From JAENVT01 sp963773085 (GTDB lineage: Bacteria > Actinomycetota > Acidimicrobiia > Acidimicrobiales > Ilumatobacteraceae), in the NCBI GenBank assembly GCA_963773085.1, contig CAVYZS010000003.1, forward strand, positions 3,264-67,263: DNA of 64,000 nucleotides, read 5' to 3'. Below, piece after piece: positions 27,059 to 35,709 of this stretch; position 1 is the first letter of the stretch; each line of letters begins with the position of its first letter. The notes under the pieces were generated by a model, which saw only the letters and a list, made by a program, of their open reading frames with translations, did not search any database and was not told where the DNA came from. Position numbers and translations under genes: made by a program.

Positions 27059-28464
27059 CGGTGAACGGAGTGGTCGCGCACCTCGGCACGCAGCCGAATG
27101 GTGTAGACCGAGTCGCCGGAGAGCACACCACCACGTGCAAACAGGCGACCAGCCTGCCAGTTGGACAGGCCGAGCTCCGGCTGATCGAGGGCGAATTGCC
27201 CATCGACCCAGCGGGTGAAGCCGTTTCCGACGAACGGAGCATCGATCGCCGCATAGAACCAGTGGTGTTCATCGCGATCTGTGCTGATCAGCGACGCCGC
27301 GAGTTTCGGGCTGTACCGATTGAACAAGTCGACTGCCTCGGAAATCGAGTCGACCTCGACGAGCCAGAACTCCGGCGCGTCCTCCCACTCCCACTCCATG
27401 CCGAGCCCACGCAGCTCATCCCCCACGGCACGGTGAACCACGGCTGTCGTTCCCCGCCTGCCTGCAGCACGTTGCGCCGCCTCGGACACCACGTCGGTCA
27501 GTTCTGTCGAACGAGAACGAGGGATGCAGCACACGTTCATGGTGTTGCACACCTTGCGATCGAGCGAATGCTCGACTGCCTCCCCGACCACCGTGGCGTC
27601 AGCGTGCTCGGACACCACGACCCAAGCCCCGCCGGTGCCGTGCAGGCTCACAGGCACGCCGTGCTGGCGGGCGACGGCGCCGAGCTGAGCGACCGCTGTG
27701 CCCGAACCGCGGGCGACCGCGAGGGCGAGGCGAGAATCGGCGAACAGCGCCCAACCCGCGGCGTGTGCCGCCGACTCGACAAGTCGCACCGCTCCGAGCG
27801 GCAGCCTCGCTGCCGCGAGCGCAGGGACGACACAGCAACGCATGATCGCCTGTGCCGTCGCCAGGGCGTCGCTTCCGATCCTGAACACTGCGGTGTTACC
27901 CGTGCGCAGTACTCCGGTCGCGTCGGCGAACACGTTGGGCCGCCCTTCGAAGACGAATCCGACGACGCCGAGAGGTGCCCGCCACGACGACACCGACCAT
28001 GCCCCGTGATCGATCGACGTGACGAACTGCTCGCAGCGGATGGGCGAGGTGCTCCAGCTACGCAGACCGGCAGCCATGTCCGCGCGCATCGCCGGTGACA
28101 ACTGCAACCTCGTCGTGGATCTGCCTCTGCTCGAAGCCGATTCGACATCGGAGCGATTGGCATCGAGCACGGCAGAGAACGTGGCGTCATCGTCGATCGC
28201 GCCGGCAAACCGCTCGAAGAACTCCGTGATCTGGTCGTCGTGGCATGCAGCGAGGGCGGCAAAGGCATCATTAGCTTCGGTCACCGCCCCGGAAACGAGA
28301 AGGTGTTCGGCTCGGGGGATGTGCAGGAGCTCACCGGTGTCCTGCACGATCACCAGGCGATCACCTGCCGTGAATGCCCGGGCAAGACCGGCGGGAACCA
28401 CACTGACGCGGTCGCCGCCGTACACGAGCGGCTGACCTTCGGTCAGTTCGGTCAGCTGGATCAT
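27055..28464 (-). CDS. Glutamate-5-semialdehyde dehydrogenase (ProA)-like protein
   Basis: The 469-residue aldehyde-dehydrogenase-fold protein resembles ProA: APLGVVGFVFEGRPNVFADA, GNTAVFRIGSDAL, a catalytic cysteine in DRKVCNTMNVCCI, and AVDLFNRYSPKLAASLIS. It is longer than normal ProA (about 415-430) because of about 50 extra N-terminal residues. Its ending (GLSNWQAGRLFARGGVLSG) differs from typical ProA. No proB is nearby, so it may reduce another acyl phosphate or be a paralogue. It is divergent from the MBL hydrolase and overlaps the M1 peptidase gene. Confidence 0.8.
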   Translation of the reverse strand: MIQLTELTEGQPLVYGGDRVSVVPAGLARAFTAGDRLVIVQDTGELLHIPRAEHLLVSGAVTEANDAFAALAACHDDQITEFFERFAGAIDDDATFSAVLDANRSDVESASSRGRSTTRLQLSPAMRADMAAGLRSWSTSPIRCEQFVTSIDHGAWSVSSWRAPLGVVGFVFEGRPNVFADATGVLRTGNTAVFRIGSDALATAQAIMRCCVVPALAAARLPLGAVRLVESAAHAAGWALFADSRLALAVARGSGTAVAQLGAVARQHGVPVSLHGTGGAWVVVSEHADATVVGEAVEHSLDRKVCNTMNVCCIPRSRSTELTDVVSEAAQRAAGRRGTTAVVHRAVGDELRGLGMEWEWEDAPEFWLVEVDSISEAVDLFNRYSPKLAASLISTDRDEHHWFYAAIDAPFVGNGFTRWVDGQFALDQPELGLSNWQAGRLFARGGVLSGDSVYTIRLRAEVRDHSVHR

Positions 28465-28510
28465 CGGTCGCTCCGTCGCGGCGATCTCATCGGTCGCTAG
28501 CGTACGACGG

Positions 28511-29236
28511 ATGGCAGCGAACCGCCCCGACGATCGGCTCTACTTCCGTCAACTGCTGTCGGGTCGAGACTTCGCTGTTAGCGATCCGCTGGCCAAGCAG
28601 ATGGTCAACTTCGTATACGCCGTCGGCGATCGCACTACGGGCGAATGCCTGTTGGTCGACCCGGCGTATGCCGTGGCCGATCTGCTCGACACGGTGGCTG
28701 CGGATGGCATGGGCGTGACCGGCGTGCTGGCCACGCACTATCACCCCGACCACGTCGGCGGGGCGATGGGGGCCAACGACATCGAGGGCATCGCCGCGCT
28801 TCTCGAACACGTCGACTGTCCCATCCATGTGCAACGAGACGAAGAACTGTGGGTGCAGCGAACGACAGGGGTCGGCGGCGATCACCTCGCGCTCCACGAT
28901 CCGGGGGACGTCGTTCGGGTGGGTTCGATCGAGATCAGGCTGATCCACACACCCGGTCACACCCCCGGCAGCCAGTGCTTCCACGTCGACGGACGGCTGG
29001 TCAGCGGCGACACGCTGTTCCTCGAAGGTTGCGGACGCACCGATCTTCCCGGAAGCAACGCAGCAGACATGTACGACAGTCTGCAGAAGCTCGCCGCCAT
29101 GCCGACAGCCACAGTCGTGTACCCAGGGCACCGCTATTCACTCCCATCGAGCGCCACGCTGGAATCGATCCGCGAGAGCAACTATGTCTTCCAGCCGCAA
29201 TCGGCCGAGCAATGGCTACAGATGTTCGGCGGCTGA
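28511..29236 (+). CDS. MBL-fold metallo-hydrolase (glyoxalase II / persulfide dioxygenase-like)
   Basis: The 241-residue protein has the metal-binding motif T-H76-Y-H78-P-D80-H81, then HTPGHTPGSQCFHVDGRLVSGDTLF and GCGRTDLPGS, and a C-terminal VYPGHRY histidine. This combination fits the glyoxalase II/ETHE1 branch rather than beta-lactamases. GCGRTDLPGS is commonly seen in sulfur- or thioester-directed members, but the substrate remains open. It starts about 45 bases from the divergent ProA-like gene. Confidence 0.9.
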   Translation: MAANRPDDRLYFRQLLSGRDFAVSDPLAKQMVNFVYAVGDRTTGECLLVDPAYAVADLLDTVAADGMGVTGVLATHYHPDHVGGAMGANDIEGIAALLEHVDCPIHVQRDEELWVQRTTGVGGDHLALHDPGDVVRVGSIEIRLIHTPGHTPGSQCFHVDGRLVSGDTLFLEGCGRTDLPGSNAADMYDSLQKLAAMPTATVVYPGHRYSLPSSATLESIRESNYVFQPQSAEQWLQMFGG

Positions 29237-29257
29237 CGCCGCACATCGACCGGTCGG

Positions 29258-29907
29258 TCAGATGCTGAGGCTGAGAGCCAGCGACACGATCGCGATGTGG
29301 TATGTGACCATGATCGCCAGGTGCATCCAGGCGCGCTCGGCGACGAACTGACCCCAACCGAGGATGGAGTCGCTGACGATGAAGGCCGACGCGCCGATCA
29401 GGATCAGCCAGTTGCCAGTTGCCCATCCGAGCACGCACATCGAACAGATGACCACCAGGTAGGCGCGCGACAGGGATACCGAAACCCCGCACGGCAGCGC
29501 CACGAACGATCGGCACTGCCGCGGTACCCAGCAAGAATGCGCACCCGACAACGGCCACGCCGGCGATCCGCCACTGATCGAATCCGCGCAGCGCGAACAT
29601 CACGATGAAGGCGACATGCCCGAGTAGGAACGCAGCGAGCCCGACGACGAACCGATCGACGGCCGGCAGGAGCGCGACATCCCCGATCAGGCACAACACC
29701 AAGGCGATGATCGCCGTGATCGTTGCCGCATGCGGACCACCGGCCAGGGCGGCGATGGCAATCGACTCCGACGGTGGTCAGCGGTTTGGTGACGAGCTCG
29801 AGGCGGTCGTTGTGTGTGTACCGCGAATACCAGTTGGCAATCGCCAGGACTGCCGTCGCGATGCAGGCAACGATCATGAGCCGAGTCCTGACATCACACG
29901 AGTGCAT
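29258..29907 (-). pseudogene. YhhN/TMEM86 family membrane protein (lysoplasmalogenase-like), interrupted by two frameshifts
   Basis: Three frames together encode a multi-helix protein of about 215 residues of the YhhN family: NRLELVTKPLTT-like DRLELVTKPLTTVGV, LCLIGDVALLPAVDRFVVGL...FLLGHVAFIVMF, and SAFIVSDSILGWGQFV followed by MVTYHIAI. Removing one base at about 29763 and one of the GGG at 29473-29475 joins them. Known members hydrolyse the vinyl-ether bond of lysoplasmalogens. The start at 29907 overlaps the 3' end of the upstream TauE gene by 14 bases; an ATG at 29877 is an alternative. Confidence 0.8.
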
Positions 29908-30640
29908 TCACGATCGCACTGATCGCCGCGACGGTCAGCAGCACCAGCACCAGCCAGCGGAACCGCTCTCCGTCGACATGTTTGCGGATCGGGTAGCCGA
30001 GGAGTTGACCGGCGAGCATGGCGGGGATGGTGACCGCCGCAGCGGTGAGGCCGTCGCCCGTGACGTTCCCGGAAGCGACGAACAACATCAGACCGAGGAT
30101 GTTGCTCAGCGCGAACACGGTCGAGATCGTCGCCCGGAACTCGACCGCTGAAAGCTGTCGTGCCTGGAGGGCGAAGACCAGCGGTGGGCCGTTGGTCGAC
30201 AGCGACGTATTCAAGACACCCGACACGAACCCGGCACCGTAGTCAAGCCGCGGCCCGGCGCGATGCAGATTGATCCGCATCGCCAGCAGCACGACGGCCA
30301 CGAGGACGGCGAGTCCCAGCAGCAGCCTCAGCACATTGTCGTCCACCGTGACGAAGACCAACAGTCCCAGTGGCATGCCCGCGTATGCGGCGATCGTCAT
30401 TCGTCGTACCAGCACCCTGTCGGAGTCGGCGCGACTGTGCCAGGCCTGCCAGCTGGTCACGAAGATGCCGGTAAGGGAACTGACCACTACGGCGATCTTC
30501 GGTTCGACCGCCAACGTCATCAGCGGCACAGCCAGCAGGGCGAAACCAAAGCCGGCCACGATCTGCAGGAACGCGGCGCTGAAGACGGCCACCCCAACGA
30601 CAATCAGTTGGTCGGTCGTCACGAGCGTCGATTCTGACAC
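29894..30640 (-). CDS. Sulfite exporter TauE/SafE family protein
   Basis: The 248-residue membrane protein has about eight hydrophobic segments. The duplicated TauE/SafE signature is seen as AGFGFALLAVPLM in the first half and YGAGFVSGVLNTSLSTNGPPLVF in the second. Family members export sulfite, sulfoacetate or other anions, and many are uncharacterised. The substrate is unknown. It is divergent from the 2-oxoglutarate oxygenase with only 24 bases between the starts, and it overlaps the YhhN gene at its 3' end. Confidence 0.9.
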   Translation of the reverse strand: MSESTLVTTDQLIVVGVAVFSAAFLQIVAGFGFALLAVPLMTLAVEPKIAVVVSSLTGIFVTSWQAWHSRADSDRVLVRRMTIAAYAGMPLGLLVFVTVDDNVLRLLLGLAVLVAVVLLAMRINLHRAGPRLDYGAGFVSGVLNTSLSTNGPPLVFALQARQLSAVEFRATISTVFALSNILGLMLFVASGNVTGDGLTAAAVTIPAMLAGQLLGYPIRKHVDGERFRWLVLVLLTVAAISAIVNALV

Positions 30641-30664
30641 GGCCTGCCGCCTACGCTGCGGAGC

Positions 30665-31640
30665 ATGCTGCCGATCGTTGATCTCACTTCATCCGCAGCC
30701 CCGACCGAGATCGACCAGGCCTGCCGGCAGTTCGGCTTCTTCGCCATTCGCAATCATGGGGTGAGTGACGACCTCCGCAACGCGGTCCTCGAGCGCGGCG
30801 ATCGACTTCTTCGGTCGACCCGACACGGAGAAAGAAGCTGTCGCGATCGTCCACGGCGGGTCCGCGTGGCGAGGATGGTTCCCGCTCGGCGGCGAGTTGA
30901 CTTCAGGTGTTGCAGATTTGAAGGAGGGTTACTACTTCGGTCGCGAACTGCCACCCGACGCTCGACCGATGCACGGTCCCAACATCTGGCCTGCGCACCC
31001 GACAACCCTTCAACCTCTGGTCACCGAGTGGATGGCAACGATGGAACCGTTGGCACAGTTCGTGCTCTCACTGATGGCCGAAGGACTCGACCTGTCGCGT
31101 CATTACTTCCGCAATGAGCTGACCGCCAATCCCACTCCACTGTTCCGGATCTTCCGCTACCCGCCCCACCCGTCCGACAGGGCCGACCGTTGGGGCGTCG
31201 CCGAGCACAGCGACTACGGCCTGCTGACCCTCCTCGCCCACGATGGCACAGCGGGGTTGCAGGTCAAGGTCGGCGACGAATGGATCGATGCCCCACACGA
31301 TCCCGACCTGATCATCTGCAACCTCGGCGACATGCTGGATCGCCTGACGGCCGGCCGGTACCGATCGACTCCGCATCGAGCGCGCAACCCCTCGGTAGCT
31401 GACCGGTACTCGTTGCCGTTCTTCCTCGATCCCGGATGGAATGTGGACATCGGCGCCATCAACCTCGATGACGAACTCCACGACGGCTGGGTTGCACCTG
31501 CCGACGCCGATCGACGCTGGGATCGCGCCAATCTGCGCGATCTCAGCGGCACCTACGGTGATTGGCTCACGGCGAAGGTCAGCAAGGTATTCCCCCAGCT
31601 CGCCAACGTGCTCACGGATCGGCCGCTGTTCAGCGACTGA
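30665..31640 (+). pseudogene. 2-Oxoglutarate/Fe(II)-dependent oxygenase (isopenicillin N synthase family), one frameshift
   Basis: The N-terminal frame (LPIVDLTSS...QACRQFGFFAIRNHGVSDD) is the usual DIOX_N start of the isopenicillin N synthase family. After one extra base at about 30794 the second frame continues IDFFGRPDTEKEAVAI. It holds the iron site H-x-D (AEHSDYGLLTLL), the distal His (STPHRARNP) and the Arg of RYSLPFFLDPG for 2-oxoglutarate. The intact protein would have about 324 residues. Such enzymes hydroxylate or cyclise amino acids, peptides or hormones. The 3' end overlaps the convergent GNAT gene by 11 bp. Confidence 0.88.
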
Positions 31641-32304
31641 GGGTGTAGGTGCGCTCGAATCGATCGACGTCGGTGACCCGCCAGCCGTCCGCGAGCAATG
31701 GCACCATCGAATCCCGTAGGGCTACGCGGGCATGCAGGGCGTGTGCGGTCGCCGAGGCGATCTCATCGGCCGTGACGGGCGGAACTGGAACCTCGACCGA
31801 GTCGGTCCCGACGAACCTCGGCTCGACGAGGTGCCATTCCACCACCAGTCGATCGCTCGGCAGACCACCGTTGATACCACCCATCGGCCCGTACAGATCG
31901 ACGTGATACTGCGCGCCCACCGCACCGAGCGACCGCAGGTTGAGATGCGCATTGCCGAGCTGCAGCGGGTCGAAGGTCCAGCGAATCGCGGTGCGCCCGT
32001 TCGCCAGGCACCACTCACGCTGGCGACGCTTCAACGTCATACCCAACCCGGAGCCTCGATAGTCGGGGTCGACCGCGAGGTAGTGCGAGTGGAGCACCTG
32101 CGGATCGTGCGTAGCGAAGCCGTACACCGAACCAACCAGGCGGTCGCCGTCGAAGGCGCCAATGGCCATGCCCCCCTCGCTGACCGTCGCAACCAGCATG
32201 TTGACGGCAACGAGTTCTCCATGCCCACCCCACACCCGCGATTCCAGCGCCGGCATGGGGGCGAGTTCGACGGCCGTGCGCAGTTCTCGATACTCGATGC
32301 TCAC
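31630..32304 (-). CDS. GNAT family N-acyltransferase (COG3375-like)
   Basis: The 224-residue protein has the GNAT acyl-CoA loop (DPDYRGSGLGMTLKRRQREW). It also has the distinctive WTFDPLQLGNAHLNLRSLGAVG and GGINGGLPSDRLVVEWHL, which recall the COG3375 subgroup. In Geobacillus a member of this group N-succinylates D-amino acids next to an N-succinylamino acid racemase. Here the start overlaps the stop of an enolase-superfamily gene (ATGA), the same pairing, so a shared pathway is likely. Confidence 0.85.
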   Translation of the reverse strand: MSIEYRELRTAVELAPMPALESRVWGGHGELVAVNMLVATVSEGGMAIGAFDGDRLVGSVYGFATHDPQVLHSHYLAVDPDYRGSGLGMTLKRRQREWCLANGRTAIRWTFDPLQLGNAHLNLRSLGAVGAQYHVDLYGPMGGINGGLPSDRLVVEWHLVEPRFVGTDSVEVPVPPVTADEIASATAHALHARVALRDSMVPLLADGWRVTDVDRFERTYTLSR

Positions 32305-33404
32305 CCCCGCAGAACCTCCACCGATTCGGTCACGGTGTCGATGAACGCTCGATCAAGCGTGACGCCGATCCCCGGGCCCGCGGGAACCGGCATGATCCCG
32401 TCAGTCGCCTCCAGTTGCTGCTCGGTGATGTCACGTGCATATGTGCGGCTGGCCGACGCCGTGTCACCCGGATAGACGAACCCTGGCATGGTCGCGACGT
32501 GGATGTTGTGGGAACGGCCGACGCCGGTCTCGAGCATGCCGCCACACCACATCGGCACGTTTCGGGCAACGCACAGCTCATGGATCCTCTTGGTCGCGGC
32601 CAGCCCACCGACCCTGCCGACCTTGACATTCACCACAGCGCAGGCGCCGAGGTCGAGCGCAGCCTTGGTGCGCGCCGGTGAAGTCAGGGTCTCGTCGAGG
32701 CACAGCCGCGTCCGGAGTTGCGGGGCTAGGGCGGCGTGGTCGGTCAGATCGTCCCAGTGCAGTGGTTGCTCGATGTAGTGCAGCCCATACGAGTCGATCG
32801 CGCGGAGCACACCGATGTCGTCGAGCGAATACGCCGAGTTGGCATCGACAGTCAGCTCGATGTCGGGGAAATCGGCACGAACGGCCGACAAGATGGTGAC
32901 GTCCCAACCCGGCTCGATCTTCAACTTGATCCGCTTGTAACCCTGCTCGACATGTCGGGCGACCGATGCCACGGTCTCGGGCAGCGGGTTCATTCCCAGG
33001 CTGGCGCCGACTGGGATCTCGGTTCGCTCGCCGCCCAGCAGCGACCGCAGCGGCACACCGAGTTGACGGGCATGGCAATCCCATACAGCCAGCTCGAGGG
33101 CAGTCTTCGCCATCGGGTTGCCGCGCCACCCCGCCCACGAGTCGACCAACATCATCGGATCATCGCAACCGTGCTTCAACAGCGATGGAACCAATGCCTC
33201 GCGCAAGAGGTGAAGCGCGCCGACGATGGACTCCTCGCGGTACGACGGCAACCAGTCCATCACCCCTTCGCCATACCCCTCGACCCCGTCTGCGCGTACC
33301 GTGGTGATGAGTGCGAGTTTCTCGGTCTCGGCGGCGAACGAAGTCCTGAACACCGACCGGTATGGCAGACGGATGACCCGCAGTTCGACTTCGTCTATGT
33401 GCAT
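32301..33404 (-). CDS. menC: o-Succinylbenzoate synthase / N-succinylamino acid racemase (enolase superfamily)
   Basis: The 367-residue protein has the muconate-lactonizing-type active site: K160-L-K162 (acid/base lysine), metal ligands D187 (TVDANSAYS), E212 (IEQPLHWDDL) and D237 (RLCLDETL), and the second catalytic lysine K261 (VNVKVGRVGG). These define the OSBS/NSAR branch, which makes o-succinylbenzoate for menaquinone and/or racemises N-succinylamino acids. With no other men gene here and a coupled GNAT gene, the racemase role is plausible. The ATG at 33404 (MHIDEVEL) fits the family; the longer ORF start at 33461 does not. Confidence 0.88.
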   Translation of the reverse strand: MHIDEVELRVIRLPYRSVFRTSFAAETEKLALITTVRADGVEGYGEGVMDWLPSYREESIVGALHLLREALVPSLLKHGCDDPMMLVDSWAGWRGNPMAKTALELAVWDCHARQLGVPLRSLLGGERTEIPVGASLGMNPLPETVASVARHVEQGYKRIKLKIEPGWDVTILSAVRADFPDIELTVDANSAYSLDDIGVLRAIDSYGLHYIEQPLHWDDLTDHAALAPQLRTRLCLDETLTSPARTKAALDLGACAVVNVKVGRVGGLAATKRIHELCVARNVPMWCGGMLETGVGRSHNIHVATMPGFVYPGDTASASRTYARDITEQQLEATDGIMPVPAGPGIGVTLDRAFIDTVTESVEVLRG

Positions 33405-33510
33405 GCTCGTTCTCCTACCAGGTGTCGATGTTGGGACGCTTCTTGCCAATGCGATGAGCATCTACCCATCCGTCCGACGGTAGCTGCCGCGACGGAATAC
33501 GGTTGCTGTC

Positions 33511-34527
33511 GTGAGCGAGCCAGTGGAGATCTCAGTGGCCGGGCGGAACGTGACGATCACCAACCCCGACAAGGTCTTCTTCACCACCCGTGGCGACACC
33601 AAGCTCGATTTGGTCCGCTACTACCTCTCGGTGGGCGATGCCGTGATGCGCCAGATGCTCGATCGCCCCGTCCTGTTGCAACGCTTCCCCAACGGTGCTC
33701 ATGGCTCGAACTTCTTCCAGAAGCGCATCCCCGACGGCGCCCCCGAGTGGTTGCACACGACCACGGTGCAGACCCCCAACGGCACGCCCTCGCGTGCCCT
33801 GGTCGTCGCCGATCTCGCCCACCTCGTATGGGCAGTGAATCTCGGTTGCCTCGGCTTCCACTCCTGGCCGGTGCGCGCCGCGGACCCGGAGCATTGCGAC
33901 GAACTGCGCATCGACCTCGACCCCGGCCCCGGCACCACGTACGTCATGGCCCAAGAGGCCGCTGCCGCCACCAAGACACTGTTCGACGAGCTCGCCGTCG
34001 CCGCGTACATCAAGACCTCCGGCAACCGGGGCTTGCATGTTTACGTGCGCCTGCAGCCGACGCACGACAGCGTGGCTGTGCGCAGTGCCGCCGTTGCAGT
34101 GGCTCGCGAACTCGAACGGCGACACCCCGACCTGATCACCGCTGCCTGGTGGAAGGAGCAGCGCGGTGAACGCATCTTCATCGACTTCAACCAGAACGCC
34201 CCACACAAGACCGTGTTCGCGCCGTGGTCCGTACGAGCACTCGACCATGCGCCGGTCTCGTTCCCGTTCCCGTGGGAGCTGCTGCACACCCTTCGCCCGC
34301 ACGACATGACCATTGCCACGGTGCCGGCGTGGGTCGGCGAGCACGGTGATGCCTGGGCCGGGATCAACGACTCGCCGCAGTCCATCGATCCGTTCCTGGA
34401 GATGGTCCGCAGCGATCAGCAAGCCGGGCTTCAGGATGCTCCATGGCCACCCGTGTACCCGAAGATGGCCGGCGAGCCCTCGCGCGTGGCCCCCAGCCGC
34501 GCCAAGAAACCGAAAGCCGAGACATGA
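33511..34527 (+). CDS. Stand-alone LigD-type DNA polymerase/primase domain protein
   Basis: The 338-residue protein matches the polymerase (PolDom) part of bacterial LigD: VTITNPDKVFFTTRGDTKLDLVRYYL-like start, RFPNG...FFQKRIPDGAPEW, the catalytic aspartates in ELRIDLDPGPGTTY, IKTSGNRGLHVYVRL, and KTVFAPWSVRALDHAPVS. In full LigD this domain fills gaps during non-homologous end joining. Here it has no ligase or nuclease domain, and no ku gene is in the window. The GTG at 33511 is the start. Its stop overlaps the ATG of the following MBL gene. Confidence 0.92.
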   Translation: MSEPVEISVAGRNVTITNPDKVFFTTRGDTKLDLVRYYLSVGDAVMRQMLDRPVLLQRFPNGAHGSNFFQKRIPDGAPEWLHTTTVQTPNGTPSRALVVADLAHLVWAVNLGCLGFHSWPVRAADPEHCDELRIDLDPGPGTTYVMAQEAAAATKTLFDELAVAAYIKTSGNRGLHVYVRLQPTHDSVAVRSAAVAVARELERRHPDLITAAWWKEQRGERIFIDFNQNAPHKTVFAPWSVRALDHAPVSFPFPWELLHTLRPHDMTIATVPAWVGEHGDAWAGINDSPQSIDPFLEMVRSDQQAGLQDAPWPPVYPKMAGEPSRVAPSRAKKPKAET

Positions 34528-35300
34528 GCGTTCTCCCCATCGCCGATCGCTGGTTCGAGCGGACCTCCATCGACGACTCGATCACCTTGCTGTGGGAACC
34601 GCACGTCATCCCCCTCATGCGCTGCAACATCTGGCACGTGCGCGGCCGCGATCGCGATCTGGTCATCGACACCGGGATGGGTCTGATGAGCCTGTCCGAC
34701 GAGTTGGCCGATCTGGTCGACAAGCCGGTCACTGCCGTCGCCACCCACGGGCACGACGACCACATCGGCAGCCACCACGAGTTCAGCGACGTGGTGGTGC
34801 ATCGCGACGAAGCTGCGTTGCTCTTGGCTCCTCCGATCACATCGTTGGTGCCACGCGAGGCATGGGGCGACGCGGTCATCGATGCGCTCGAAGCCGCCGG
34901 CTATCCGATGCCCGAGCCGTACTTCGTCACCGCCTTGCCGGTCGGCGTCGCCGTCGATTCGTTCCATCAGCAGCCCGTCGCCCGGGTCCGGCACATCGAC
35001 GACGGGGACGAGATCGACCTCGGTGACCGCTGCTTCCAGGTGCTACACCTTCCCGGCCACTCGCCGGGCTCGATCGGGCTCTGGGACGAAGCCGCCGGCA
35101 CGCTCTTCTCGGGGGATGCGATCTACGACGGCCCGCTGCTCGACGAGCTCCCGGAGTCGTCGATCGGTGACTACTGCACCACGATGGATCGGCTGCTCAG
35201 GTTGCCGATCAATACGGTTCACGGTGGCCACGATCCCAGCTTCGGACGCGACCGCCTCCACGAGCTGGCGCGGGCCTACTTGCAGCGTCGGCGGGCCTGA
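34524..35300 (+). CDS. MBL-fold metallo-hydrolase
   Basis: The 258-residue protein has the zinc motif THGHDDHIGS, then LPGHSPGSIGLWD, FSGDAIYDGPLLDELP and a C-terminal VHGGHDPSFG histidine. This is a metallo-beta-lactamase fold hydrolase of unknown substrate, with HxHxDH as H-G-H-D-D-H. The ATG at 34524 overlaps the stop of the LigD-type polymerase gene, so the two are translationally coupled. A link to DNA or nucleotide metabolism is only an inference from that. Confidence 0.88.
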   Translation: MSVLPIADRWFERTSIDDSITLLWEPHVIPLMRCNIWHVRGRDRDLVIDTGMGLMSLSDELADLVDKPVTAVATHGHDDHIGSHHEFSDVVVHRDEAALLLAPPITSLVPREAWGDAVIDALEAAGYPMPEPYFVTALPVGVAVDSFHQQPVARVRHIDDGDEIDLGDRCFQVLHLPGHSPGSIGLWDEAAGTLFSGDAIYDGPLLDELPESSIGDYCTTMDRLLRLPINTVHGGHDPSFGRDRLHELARAYLQRRRA

Positions 35301-35529
35301 GCCGGGAAGTTGCTTGCCAACCGAGAAGTCGTTTGTTTGAATTGTGGTCACCAGAGAGAGGAGGTGGTCCAAACGATGACAGATTTAGATTGTGGGACTC
35401 TGGAGGTGGTTGGCCGCTAACGGCCTCGGACTGGACCGTCTGGCGAATCCCCGCCAACCTCCGCTCGAACATCTCTCCGAAGTTGGTCCCGTCGGTAGTT
35501 GATGAGATGTTGAGTTCTGAACAGTTCAA

Positions 35530-35564
35530 AGCGAGGAGAGGTGCGTTGCGCGCCTCTCCTCGCT
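35530..35564. terminator. Strong hairpin, possible bidirectional terminator
   Basis: AGCGAGGAGAGG (35530-35541) and CCTCTCCTCGCT (35553-35564) form a perfect 12-bp stem with an 11-base loop. It lies between two convergent genes, where it could end transcription from either side. No clear T-run follows. Confidence 0.55.
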
Positions 35565-35600
35565 GCGTTCGAGGCGCCCCTACCCTGACACCCGCACCGA

Positions 35601-35645
35601 ACCTTGTCACTCCCGACAGGTTGAGCATGTCGACGGCGACAAAGT
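35601..35645. repeat. 45-bp palindromic element, degenerate copy
   Basis: This segment aligns without gaps to the element at 55153-55197 (34 of 45 bases identical by my count). Its ends (ACCTTGTC / GACAAAGT) are inverted repeats with one mismatch. Two related copies in different intergenic regions suggest a dispersed repeat family or remnant ends of an insertion element. Confidence 0.55.
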
Positions 35646-35709
35646 TCACCCGCAGCCCATTGACCGCCGTCGAGGGCGAAGAATCCGTCGGTGGTGACGA
35701 GTTCGATCG

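Larger units (their letters stand above)
35301..35709. other. 409-bp intergenic region with palindromic elements, no gene
   Basis: Between the MBL hydrolase and the convergent alcohol dehydrogenase I see no supported gene. A mini-ORF at 35376 (14 codons, with AGGAGG upstream) is probably chance. The region holds a strong hairpin (35530-35564), a degenerate copy of a 45-bp palindromic element (35601-35645), and an 8-bp inverted repeat AACATCTC/GAGATGTT with a wide spacer around 35468-35514. Confidence 0.6.

Noticed and set aside
35209..35649. Minus-strand ORF across the 35.3-35.7 kb intergenic region
   Set aside because: Its translation includes the palindromic repeat and has no family resemblance; better explained by the hairpin and repeat elements.
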